From: an uncultured Prevotellaceae bacterium
Lineage (GTDB): Bacteria > Bacteroidota > Bacteroidia > Bacteroidales > Muribaculaceae
Direction: 5' to 3'
NCBI GenBank assembly: GCA_947165485.1
Contig: CAMVAP010000001.1
Location: forward strand, 1-64,000
Length of the DNA: 64,000 nt
A model generated the notes under the pieces. That model saw only the letters and a list, made by a program, of their open reading frames with translations. It ran no database searches and was not told the DNA's origin. Both the position numbers and the translations under genes were made by a program. The stretch's first letter is position 1. Each line of letters begins with the position of its first letter. Positions 18,367-26,408 of the stretch are shown piece by piece.

Positions 18367-18435
18367 CATGAGGCCCCCTGGGACTGGTTTTTGCAGGAAT
18401 TGATAAGGTAAAAGGAATTTTAACACAACTAAGAT

Positions 18436-19026
18436 ATGTCCAAGAAGAATAAGAAACATCAAGATGAAGAGGCCAAGGCCGCTCAGCAAGAGGTTCAGGC
18501 CGATGAAGCCATGAACAACGAGAAGACAGGTGAAACCCCAGCAACCGACGAGAAAGTCGAGGAAGTGACCCCTGAACAACGCATTGCGCAGCTTGAGGAA
18601 CAACTAGAGCACGAGAAGAAGGAATACCTGTTCCTAATGTCGGATTTTGAAAACTTCCGCCGCCGCACGATCAAGGAGAAGGCCGAACTCATCAAGAATG
18701 GAACTGAGGGTGCCATGCGCGACCTCCTTCCCGTGGTCGATGACCTGGAGCGCGCCCTCGATGCCATCAGCAAGGGTGGCGACCTTGACAGCCTCAAGGA
18801 GGGCGTTGATCTCATCTACAATAAGTTTGTGAAATATCTTGAAAGTCAGCATGTCATCGCCATCGACTCGACCGGTAAGGACTTTGATACCGATCTTCAC
18901 GAGGCTGTGACCATGTTCCCCGCCCCTGATCCCTCGATGAAGGGTAAGGTCATCGACACGACCATCAAGGGCTACAAAATCAATGACAAGGTGCTACGCC
19001 ATGCCAAGGTGGTTGTTGGCAGCTGA
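18436..19026 (+). CDS. grpE: Nucleotide exchange factor GrpE
   Basis: 196 residues. Releases ADP from DnaK. A charged Glu/Lys-rich N-terminus and long coiled coil (about 50-110) lead to the dimer head, with FENFRRRTIKEK and LLPVVDDLERAL as family signatures; the C-terminal beta domain ends VLRHAKVVVGS. dnaJ follows 99 bp downstream, the usual Bacteroidetes pairing; dnaK is not in the window. Confidence 0.97.
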   Translation: MSKKNKKHQDEEAKAAQQEVQADEAMNNEKTGETPATDEKVEEVTPEQRIAQLEEQLEHEKKEYLFLMSDFENFRRRTIKEKAELIKNGTEGAMRDLLPVVDDLERALDAISKGGDLDSLKEGVDLIYNKFVKYLESQHVIAIDSTGKDFDTDLHEAVTMFPAPDPSMKGKVIDTTIKGYKINDKVLRHAKVVVGS

Positions 19027-19065
19027 TTGCCATCATCCCATCGAGAAAAAAAGAATAAGAATCAG

Positions 19066-19113
19066 CTAAACTAAAAACTAGAAACTAGAAACTAGAAACT
19101 AGGGACTAGAAAC
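19066..19113. repeat. CTAGAAA heptamer array between grpE and dnaJ
   Basis: About six units of CTAAAAA/CTAGAAA/CTAGGGA with a strict 7-bp period, ending 13 bp before the dnaJ ATG. Related arrays lie at 5352-5461 and 20301-20359. Confidence 0.75.
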
Positions 19114-19125
19114 CAATAAAGAACT

Positions 19126-20304
19126 ATGGCTCAAAAGAGAGATTACTATGAGGTGCTTGGGGTGGACAAGAACGCCACTGCCGATGACTTGAAAAAAGCT
19201 TATCGCAAACTAGCCATCCAGTACCATCCCGACAAGCAGCAAGGCAAGAGCGACGCCGAGAAGAAGGCTGCCGAGGAAAAATTCAAGGAGGCTGCCGAGG
19301 CCTATAACGTCCTCAGCGACCCCGACAAGCGTGCACGCTATGACCAGTTTGGTTTTGATGGCGAGCAGATGGGTGGCGGTGGCTTTAGCGGCGGCATGTC
19401 GATGGATGACATCCTGCGGCAATTTGGAGACCTGTTCGGCGGATTCGGCGGCTTTGGCGGATTCGGTGACTTCTTTGGCGGCGGTGGCGGCGGCGGTCAG
19501 TCTCAGCGCGTGAAGCGTGGAACCGACCTGCGCGTGCGTGTCAAGATGACACTCAACGAGATTGCCAAGGGTGCTGAGAAGAAACTCCGCATCCCCCGCA
19601 TGAAGTCTTGTGACCATTGCCACGGCACGGGTGCCAAGGACGGAACGGCTCTGGAGACTTGCCCCACCTGCCACGGATCAGGTGTTGAGGTGAGGATGCA
19701 GCGCACCATGTTTGGCACGATGCAGTCACAGAGCGTGTGCCACACCTGTGGTGGCAGCGGCAAGCACATCAAGGAGTCTTGCCCCCATTGCCACGGCAAG
19801 GGACTCTTGCGCAAGGAGGACGTGGTGAGCATCAGCATCCCTGCCGGTGTGGCCGACGGCATGACCCTGCGTATGGGACGCCAAGGCAATGATGCCCCTG
19901 GTGGCGGCATCCCTGGTGACCTGCTCGTGGTGATTGAGGAAGTGCGTGACGCACAACTCACCCGTGATGGTAATGACCTCATTTACAATCTGATGCTTGA
20001 TATTCCCACTGCCGTGCTCGGTGGCAAGGTGGATGTCCCCACCGTTGATGGCAAGGCGCGCGTGACCATCAAGCCCGGTACACAGCCCGGTAGCATCTTG
20101 CGCCTGCGTGGCAAGGGATTACCCTCGCCCGAGCGCTATGGTACGGGCGATCTGCTCATCAATGTCATGGTCTATATGCCCGAGAAGCTGAACGACAAGG
20201 AGAAAGAAGCCATCACCATGCTCCAAAACAGTGGCGAGCACGTCAAGCCCAGTGAAGGTGATAAGAGCCGCATCTTCTCCCGCCTGCGCCACATCTTTGA
20301 CTAA
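19126..20304 (+). CDS. dnaJ: Chaperone protein DnaJ
   Basis: 392 residues. Co-chaperone that stimulates DnaK ATPase. J domain with HPD at residues 34-36, a Gly/Phe-rich region (about 83-125), four zinc-binding repeats [24 protein letters not shown] and CPHCHGKG, then the two substrate-binding beta domains. Complete type I DnaJ of normal length. Its stop codon (20302-20304) is the first CTAAC-like unit of the heptamer array that follows. Likely co-transcribed with grpE. Confidence 0.98.
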   Translation: MAQKRDYYEVLGVDKNATADDLKKAYRKLAIQYHPDKQQGKSDAEKKAAEEKFKEAAEAYNVLSDPDKRARYDQFGFDGEQMGGGGFSGGMSMDDILRQFGDLFGGFGGFGGFGDFFGGGGGGGQSQRVKRGTDLRVRVKMTLNEIAKGAEKKLRIPRMKSCDHCHGTGAKDGTALETCPTCHGSGVEVRMQRTMFGTMQSQSVCHTCGGSGKHIKESCPHCHGKGLLRKEDVVSISIPAGVADGMTLRMGRQGNDAPGGGIPGDLLVVIEEVRDAQLTRDGNDLIYNLMLDIPTAVLGGKVDVPTVDGKARVTIKPGTQPGSILRLRGKGLPSPERYGTGDLLINVMVYMPEKLNDKEKEAITMLQNSGEHVKPSEGDKSRIFSRLRHIFD

Positions 20305-20359
20305 CAACCAACAACTAACAACTAACAACTAACAACTAACAACTAACAACTAACAACTA
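20301..20359. repeat. AACTAAC heptamer array overlapping the dnaJ stop
   Basis: About eight units of CTAACAA with a 7-bp period; the dnaJ TAA stop lies inside the first unit. The array ends 9 bp before the next start codon (20369), so it forms nearly the whole dnaJ-rluA spacer. Confidence 0.85.
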
Positions 20360-20368
20360 TAACACCTA

Positions 20369-21280
20369 ATGCCCCGCCACGATCACCGAGTGCCCCGCAA
20401 CGACGACAAGGCCGTCGTGCGTGAAGTCAAGCAGCCCGACAAGTTGCTCAACTTTGTCATGAATTGCCTGGATGGCATCAGCCGCAATAAGGCCAAATCG
20501 ATTCTCGCCCACGGTGGTGTCACCGTCGATGGCCAGGTGCAGACCCATGTGGACTATCCGCTCGATGAGGGCTGCGTTGTCAGCATTCGCCGTCATGCGC
20601 GTCCCTCGTCTGCCAACAGTCCCTATTACCGCATCGTCTATGAGGACCGCTGGATTGTCGTGGTCGATAAGCAGCAAGGTGTGCTGTCAATGCCTGTGGG
20701 TGCTGGCAGCCTCAACATGAAGACATTGCTTGACCGGCATTTTACCGAGACACGTCAGCGTTGCACGGCCCATGTGGTGCACCGTCTGGACTGCCGCACA
20801 TCGGGGCTCATGGTCTATGCCAAGAGTGTTGACGTGCAGCAACAGATGACAGCCGACTGGCATTCTACCATCATCGACCGCCGTTATGTCGCTGTGGTTG
20901 AGGGCGTCATGGAGGATCCAGCAGGCAAGGTTGAGAGTTGGTTACATGACACCGATCGCATGATCGTCGTGAGCAGTCCTGTCGATGATGGTGGCAAGTG
21001 GGCCGCTACCGAGTGGGAACTTGTGGAGCAGGCCGACCGTCGCTCGTTGCTCTACCTGCATCTGCTCACGGGACGCAAGAACCAGATACGCGTCCACATG
21101 GCCGACATCGGTCATCCCGTGGTGGGAGATGGCAAATACGGCCACCAGGATGATCCTGGCAGCCGCATGTGTCTGCACGCCTTCCGTCTGGCGTTCCATC
21201 ACCCGGTGACGGGCGAACCATTATACTTTGAGACACCTATTCCCCGCTTCTTTGGCACTGCGCTTCACGCCAAGCCTTAA
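20369..21280 (+). CDS. RluA family pseudouridine synthase
   Basis: 303 residues; isomerises uridine to pseudouridine in rRNA or tRNA. An N-terminal S4-type RNA-binding region (KLLNFVMNCLDGISRNKAKS, about 25-75) precedes the catalytic domain. The catalytic Asp141 is in HRLDCRTSGLMVYAKS, where Cys stands in place of the usual Arg/Lys after Asp. TGRKNQIRVH and the GDGKYG segment complete the family signature. RluC/RluD subtype cannot be told by eye. It converges with the gene at 21292 with only 11 bp between. Confidence 0.92.
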   Translation: MPRHDHRVPRNDDKAVVREVKQPDKLLNFVMNCLDGISRNKAKSILAHGGVTVDGQVQTHVDYPLDEGCVVSIRRHARPSSANSPYYRIVYEDRWIVVVDKQQGVLSMPVGAGSLNMKTLLDRHFTETRQRCTAHVVHRLDCRTSGLMVYAKSVDVQQQMTADWHSTIIDRRYVAVVEGVMEDPAGKVESWLHDTDRMIVVSSPVDDGGKWAATEWELVEQADRRSLLYLHLLTGRKNQIRVHMADIGHPVVGDGKYGHQDDPGSRMCLHAFRLAFHHPVTGEPLYFETPIPRFFGTALHAKP

Positions 21281-21291
21281 GACGACGGCTG

Positions 21292-22980
21292 TTAGAACGG
21301 CGGTTTGATGGGCTGGCTTCCATCATCATGGTTTGACTTCTCTTCTCTAGTGCTGGCGTCAACATCCTCGTTGCGCTGGCGCAGGTCCTTGATGTAGGCC
21401 AACTCGCGGATAGCATAATCGGCATTGTCCTCCTCACCCAGCATCTGGGTGAAGATTTTCTCAGCTTTGTCAAGCTGGTTGAAGTTGATGTAGGCGTAGC
21501 CACGGCGACGGCGCAGGAAATTGATGAAGTCCCTGATGCTATCAGGCATCTCCTCGTCCTCGCTGAAGTTGCGTTTCACCTCATCCATTACGGCCTCGGT
21601 GTAGCTGAACAGGCGCACGTCCTTGCCGTTGGCCATCGTGTTGACCATCTCCATCGTGTGACGGATGTTGCCGTCGTTGCTTGTGAGGTCAAGGTAGTAG
21701 AATGCCTGTTTGTACAAGCCCAGTTCGTTGTAGCAGAAGCCCAGCTTGTAGGCCGTTTCCAGAAACATGCGCTTGCCCTCGGGACCCATCTCAAAGAAGT
21801 CGCAGCGGTAGCTGTTGTACACGTTCTCCAGATAGAGTATCGCCTCATAGTAGCGTCCGCTGTTGAACGCCTGAATACCCCAGTACATGTTGTAGGCCAC
21901 GTCAGCGACCCTGACTTGGCCCAGCAGCAGCTGGTCTTCGGTCAGGCTGTCTTTCTCGCCATTGTGCGCCTTGAGCTGGGCATCGCTCCACATGTACTCA
22001 AACTCCTGCTGGCGCTTCTTGTCATCGTTGCGGTCCAGAGCGATGAGCAGGCTCACGCTGTGGGGCTGGCGGCCCTCGTTGCTCAACGAGTTCTGTCGGC
22101 TGGCATTGCGGGGCTGTATGGTGACGGTAACGCGGCTGTAGATGCTGCGGTCATCCTCGCCCTCGGCAGTGATGCTGATGGTCGCCATCATCGGCTTCTC
22201 GTCGCGGCCCTGTTTGTAGTGAAGGTCGATGAGGGCATAGTCGCGGGCCAGACGCGCTTCTTTGCCAGTCCCTTGTACCAGGGCATGGCGCAGGTCGTAG
22301 TTGCGGATGGACGTTTCGTCCTCGATACGCTGCTGACCGCTAACGGTGTTCACGGTCATGAACAGCAGTTGGCACTCGAGCAACGGGTTGATGGTTTCTA
22401 GCAGTTGCCATAATGACAGGCTACCTGTGCCAGCAGAGATACTGGTGACATTCGCACCCATCTGGTGGGACAATTCCAGGCGGCGCAACAAGAACATCTC
22501 TCGGTGATGCTTGTATAACTCACTCTCCATATCGATGTCCTCATAGTCCTTGCTGATGGATACGGCCTCGTCATAGTCGCGTATCCAGTGGCGCTGGAAG
22601 TGAAATGCGGCTTTCAGCTCGCTCAGCATCGTGTTGGCGTCAAAGGTGTTATTGAAGAACGACAGATGAACGCTCACCTGGCTGTCCTCATGGTCGAGCG
22701 AGTAGGTGAACTTGAACAGGATGTTGCTGTTATTGTGTTCGTTGCACTTAGAGCGCACAAGGGGCAGTTGGGAAACGGGAACGGTGGTGATCGAGGGAAA
22801 GGTCACATCGACGCAGTCATCCTGCTGACGGATGGCAGCGACAAAGTGGCCGGCTTGAAACTCAAAGTTGAAGTAGGTCGCACCGTTTTCCTCCTGGTTG
22901 ACGGTATAGGTGCAGTTGTAATCTTTGAGAAATTTTTCAAAGTTAGCCTTTATCGAGTCTTTTTTCTTCCTAATGCGCAT
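21292..22980 (-). CDS. TPR-like protein of unknown role
   Basis: 562 residues from the ATG at 22980 (MRIRKKKDSIKANFEKFLKDY); the open frame extends further upstream but without a plausible start. The N-terminal ~130 residues resemble a YbjN-like sensory/chaperone fold. The C-terminal third is helical with TPR-like repeats (GIQAFNSGRYYEAILYLENV, LGFCYNELGLYKQAFYYLDL, INFNQLDKAEKIFTQML). No signal peptide, so probably cytoplasmic. It is common in Bacteroidales but, to my knowledge, uncharacterised. May form a loose minus-strand unit with the two genes upstream. Confidence 0.8.
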   Translation of the reverse strand: MRIRKKKDSIKANFEKFLKDYNCTYTVNQEENGATYFNFEFQAGHFVAAIRQQDDCVDVTFPSITTVPVSQLPLVRSKCNEHNNSNILFKFTYSLDHEDSQVSVHLSFFNNTFDANTMLSELKAAFHFQRHWIRDYDEAVSISKDYEDIDMESELYKHHREMFLLRRLELSHQMGANVTSISAGTGSLSLWQLLETINPLLECQLLFMTVNTVSGQQRIEDETSIRNYDLRHALVQGTGKEARLARDYALIDLHYKQGRDEKPMMATISITAEGEDDRSIYSRVTVTIQPRNASRQNSLSNEGRQPHSVSLLIALDRNDDKKRQQEFEYMWSDAQLKAHNGEKDSLTEDQLLLGQVRVADVAYNMYWGIQAFNSGRYYEAILYLENVYNSYRCDFFEMGPEGKRMFLETAYKLGFCYNELGLYKQAFYYLDLTSNDGNIRHTMEMVNTMANGKDVRLFSYTEAVMDEVKRNFSEDEEMPDSIRDFINFLRRRRGYAYINFNQLDKAEKIFTQMLGEEDNADYAIRELAYIKDLRQRNEDVDASTREEKSNHDDGSQPIKPPF

Positions 22981-23062
22981 AGTGGTAGATGTGTTTATAA
23001 GGGCAAAATGTACATCAATATTGCAATTATCGTGCCAACTATTGTGCCTATTGTCGTGCTTG

Positions 23063-23905
23063 CTATCGTGCCAAGGTGGGGAATGTGCCGCCAAAGTAGC
23101 GGCGCTGCAGTCCCAGATAGGCCGCGGTGTCAAGTTTCATCTGGTTGTGCCAGCGGTCAAGGCTGTCACGCAGGCCCTGACGTCTCTTGGCTACAATCCA
23201 TGACTGGAATTGGGACAGGCTGATGGCTAACGAGCGATCCAGATTGGGAAGGCGCGACCCCATGGCGCGGGCAATGGAGCGGTTGACCACGGCATAGCGT
23301 ATCTCGCCGCCTGCCACCATCATCATCAATTGTTCGGGACCGTACTGCTCATCCACGTGGACATAGATCGTATCGCCAATCTCGCGGCTCAAGCTGGCGA
23401 TGCGGGCTATCATGGGCGACCCTTTCACGACCCACACCGTGTCGCCTGCCAGATCCAGCTGGGAGTGGATGGCTTGGTGACCGCGGCGTTGCACGAGTAC
23501 CTGCTGGTCAATGTAAATCGGCTTGGTGAAGGCATAGCGCACGGTATCGCCTGCGGTCATGGGGAACTGGGCCACCACAACGTCATATCGACCGCTTTCC
23601 AGCCCACTGAGCGCCTTTTCAAGCGTCACAATGGGGTGAAACTTCATGGGCACCCCGGTGCTGTCGGACATCCTGCGCAGCAGGTCGTAATTGTAGCCGC
23701 CCAGGGTGTCGTCATAGGTGTAATAGGTCACAGGCGAGTACTCGATGGCAATGTCGAGGGTGTCGCCGCCACTGGGCTGCTCGGCAATATCAGTGACGGG
23801 CTTGTCACACATGCTCAGGGCGACCATGAAGGCCACGACCACAGCCAGCAGTATCACATACAGTGCTATTTGTCCCCGCTTGGCGGGATGTTGTTGTCTA
23901 ATCAT
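23063..23905 (-). CDS. Membrane-anchored solute-binding-like protein (SBP_bac_3 / MltF N-domain type)
   Basis: 280 residues from ATG 23905. One N-terminal membrane segment (about 12-31), then a type II periplasmic binding fold: LDIAIEYSPVTYYTYDDTLGGYNYDLLRRM, a GRYDVVVAQFPMT hinge, and VKGSP. This matches family 3 solute-binding proteins and the non-catalytic domain of MltF; the lytic transglycosylase half is absent. No ABC transporter genes adjoin it, so it may be a sensor of amino acids or muropeptides (inference). It lies 20 bp after the DUF5672 gene. Confidence 0.8.
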   Translation of the reverse strand: MIRQQHPAKRGQIALYVILLAVVVAFMVALSMCDKPVTDIAEQPSGGDTLDIAIEYSPVTYYTYDDTLGGYNYDLLRRMSDSTGVPMKFHPIVTLEKALSGLESGRYDVVVAQFPMTAGDTVRYAFTKPIYIDQQVLVQRRGHQAIHSQLDLAGDTVWVVKGSPMIARIASLSREIGDTIYVHVDEQYGPEQLMMMVAGGEIRYAVVNRSIARAMGSRLPNLDRSLAISLSQFQSWIVAKRRQGLRDSLDRWHNQMKLDTAAYLGLQRRYFGGTFPTLAR

Positions 23906-23925
23906 GATAAGGTGTTGTGACTGGT

Positions 23926-24765
23926 TTACAGTCCATTGATGTGTTGTTTCCAGAAGGCTCGGTTCCTGCGACGGGCAAAGGCATGGGTCGCCATGGGCAA
24001 TTGACCGCCAGTGAGGCGCATGGCCATCGTGGGGTGGGATTCTATCGAGAAGTGAACGGCTTCCTGATAAGGGGCTATCTGCAGCGTGCCAGGACACCAC
24101 TCATTGACGCGCACCGACCACACCACGTCCTCAAAGTTCTCGCTCGTGCTGGCATCGCCTGCGGCACGCGATAGGGTTTCTGCCAGCTGGATGGATGCAT
24201 CGTGCAGGTGGCGGGTGTGACGCAGCGAGCAGCCGCCATTGCCCACCCGGTATTTCAAGTTGATGGGATGACTTGCCGTGTGCCGCTTGCCCATCAGGCG
24301 GCGCATCATGTAGATGGCACGGCGAGGCAAGTTCCATCCGCTCACGTCACCGATGGCGGGCAGCCATGGCGCGCCGATGTAGTCATAGCCCCGCTGGCAC
24401 CATTGCTCCAGCTCGTCCCTGAAGACATACACGTCGCTCTGGCAGATGAAGATGTAGCGGGAATCCAGGAAACGGCGATACAGGTCGGTCGAGAGCATCA
24501 GGCGGTTATAACCTTCACGACCGGCAAAGTAACTGTCCTCAAATGCCTCAACACGGTATCGCGGGGCGCCTCCGATGAGGTCTGGCAACGCAGATAGGTC
24601 AAGACTCTCGGGCTTGATGATAGCGATGTCGTGATGCGCAAGCACCTTGAAGCACTGCCGCAGTGCGAGCAGTTCAGTATCACTCAAGTTAAGGGTGTAC
24701 AACGGAATAACGACCGTCACCAGCCGTTGTTCACCATGGTTGATATGTCCCGTAATGCTATCCAT
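23926..24765 (-). CDS. DUF5672 family protein, probable glycosyltransferase
   Basis: 279 residues. VTVVIPLYTLNLSDTELLALRQC opens the domain; ENFEDVVWS, QSDVYVFRD and the YDYIGAPW segment are typical of DUF5672 proteins, which have a GT-A-like layout (IFICQSDVYVF as the metal-binding DxD-like site). Such proteins occur in surface polysaccharide loci; here there is no cluster, only the solute-binding-like gene 20 bp downstream. Acceptor and donor unknown. A promoter sits directly before the start, so the leader is very short. Confidence 0.85.
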   Translation of the reverse strand: MDSITGHINHGEQRLVTVVIPLYTLNLSDTELLALRQCFKVLAHHDIAIIKPESLDLSALPDLIGGAPRYRVEAFEDSYFAGREGYNRLMLSTDLYRRFLDSRYIFICQSDVYVFRDELEQWCQRGYDYIGAPWLPAIGDVSGWNLPRRAIYMMRRLMGKRHTASHPINLKYRVGNGGCSLRHTRHLHDASIQLAETLSRAAGDASTSENFEDVVWSVRVNEWCPGTLQIAPYQEAVHFSIESHPTMAMRLTGGQLPMATHAFARRRNRAFWKQHINGL

Positions 24766-24778
24766 ATAATTCCATCAG

Positions 24779-24810
24779 CAAAATTACCACAAAAACCTGG
24801 AACCACCAAG
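24779..24810 (-). promoter_or_regulatory. Promoter of the DUF5672 gene
   Basis: Read on the minus strand: CTTG (24810-24807), 20 bp, TAatTTTG (24786-24779). Predicted start near 24772, only about 7 nt before the ATG at 24765. Confidence 0.55.
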
Positions 24811-24825
24811 CGCAACCTGCACAAT

Positions 24826-24861
24826 ACCGCTGGTTCCCAATCGCACACGGGAACCAGCGGT
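24826..24861 (-). terminator. Terminator of the aminotransferase gene
   Basis: Perfect 13-bp stem ACCGCTGGTTCCC (24826-24838) / GGGAACCAGCGGT (24849-24861), 36 bp beyond the aminotransferase stop. No clear T-run on the minus strand. Confidence 0.55.
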
Positions 24862-24896
24862 AGATGATAAGGTCTTGTAAAAGGGGATGACGCGGT

Positions 24897-26090
24897 TTAG
24901 CGGGCGTTGTAGGCCTCAAGGGCTTTTTCAAGCACCACGAGGGCACGCTTCAGGTCGTCGATCTTGAGCACGTAGGCCATGCGCACCTCGTTCTTGCCCA
25001 GGCCTGGAGTGGCATAGAAACCGCTGGCAGGAGCCATCATCACGGTCTCGCCCTCGTAGTTGAACTCCTCAAGACACCAGCGGCAGAAGTCGTCGATGTC
25101 CTTCACCGGCAGCTTGGCAACGGTGTAGAAGGCACCCATGGGCATCGGGCTATAGACTCCGGGGATCTTGTTCAGACCCTCGACCAGGCAATTGCGGCGG
25201 GCGATGTACTCGTCATAGACGGCCTTGTGATAGGCCTGGGGTGCCTGGAGCGAAGCCTCGGCAACGATCTGGCCCAGCAGGGGAGGACTCAGGCGAGCCT
25301 GAGCGAGCTTCATAGCGGCAGCGCGCACTTCCTTGTTGCGGGTGATAAAGGCTCCGATGCGGATGCCGCACTCGCTGTAACGCTTGGACACACTGTCGAT
25401 CATGATCACGTTGTTCTCGATTCCCTCCAGGTGCATGGCGCTGGTATAGGGCGCATCGCTGTAGATGAATTCACGATACACTTCGTCGGCAAACAGGAAC
25501 AGGTCATATTTCTTCACCAGGTCGCGCAGGCGCATGAGCTCCTCGCGGCTGTACAGGGTGCCGGTGGGGTTGTTGGGGTTGCAGATCATGATGGCGCGCG
25601 TGCGCTCGTTGATGACCTTTTCAAACTCCTCGACGGGAGGCAGGGCAAAACCATCCTCGATGTGGGTGGTGATGGTGCGTACCACGGCGCCGGTCTCACA
25701 GGCAAAGCCCATGTAGTTGGCATAGGCGGGCTCGGGGATAATGATCTCGTCACCAGGGTTGAGGCACACCATGAAGGCCATCTGCACGGCCTCACTGCCG
25801 CCACAGGTCACGATGATGTCGTCCACATCCAGGTTGATGTCATAGCGCTTGTAGTAACCTACCAGCTTCTCCAGATACTGGGGATAGCCCTGTGAGGGGC
25901 TGTATTCGAGCACCTTGCGGTCAACGTGCTTGAGTGCTTCCAGACCTTCTTCGGGTGTGGGCAGGTCGGGCTGACCGATGTTGAGGTGATACACTTTGAT
26001 ACCGCGTTTCTTGGCGTCGGCTGCAAACGGGGCCAGCTTCCTGATGGGCGATGCCGGCATCTTCACGCTGCGTTCTGATAGTTTAGGCAT
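24897..26090 (-). CDS. PLP-dependent class I/II aminotransferase
   Basis: 397 residues, cytoplasmic. Aspartate-aminotransferase fold: GQPDLPTPE, the cofactor loop GGSEAVQMA, NPNNPTGTLYS, the DEVYREF segment and the Schiff-base Lys in SVSKRYSECGIRIG. The final Arg motif NEVRMAY binds the substrate carboxylate. Substrate (aspartate, tyrosine or alanine) cannot be told by eye. A TAatTTTG box lies at 26159-26152 on the minus strand but no -33 element at the right distance. Confidence 0.92.
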   Translation of the reverse strand: MPKLSERSVKMPASPIRKLAPFAADAKKRGIKVYHLNIGQPDLPTPEEGLEALKHVDRKVLEYSPSQGYPQYLEKLVGYYKRYDINLDVDDIIVTCGGSEAVQMAFMVCLNPGDEIIIPEPAYANYMGFACETGAVVRTITTHIEDGFALPPVEEFEKVINERTRAIMICNPNNPTGTLYSREELMRLRDLVKKYDLFLFADEVYREFIYSDAPYTSAMHLEGIENNVIMIDSVSKRYSECGIRIGAFITRNKEVRAAAMKLAQARLSPPLLGQIVAEASLQAPQAYHKAVYDEYIARRNCLVEGLNKIPGVYSPMPMGAFYTVAKLPVKDIDDFCRWCLEEFNYEGETVMMAPASGFYATPGLGKNEVRMAYVLKIDDLKRALVVLEKALEAYNAR

Positions 26091-26364
26091 AATTAGTTAT
26101 TAAAAAATAGTGTTAATGATATTGTTGTAAAGTCGTTTTGTTCTATGCCGACAAAATTACTATAAAAATTGAACAACTCGAACACAAAAGCGCACAAAAT
26201 GTGATTTCTTATAATTCCACCCTCATTGCAGGCCCCTAAAGAGATAAAATCAATTTCTTATCGACTAGGCGTGAGGCTCGGCTGCCGGAACAGTTACTTT
26301 ACCCTGTAAAAGATTTAATAAATGTTAAATGGGGGGGGTAGTAGTGAAATTGTAAATATTATTA
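26091..26364. other. Gene-free divergent spacer
   Basis: Separates the aminotransferase from the divergent secreted protein. Apart from the -7-like boxes (26152-26159 minus, 26365-26372 plus) and a G8 run near 26331-26338, I see no gene, RNA or repeat. Confidence 0.5.
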
Positions 26365-26372
26365 TATCTTTG
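26365..26372 (+). promoter_or_regulatory. -7 box of the 508-aa secreted protein
   Basis: TAtcTTTG. No TTG at 19-21 bp upstream, so this is a half promoter. Confidence 0.4.
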
Positions 26373-26408
26373 CACATCATAATAATTACTAATTAAATTT
26401 AAATGCTT

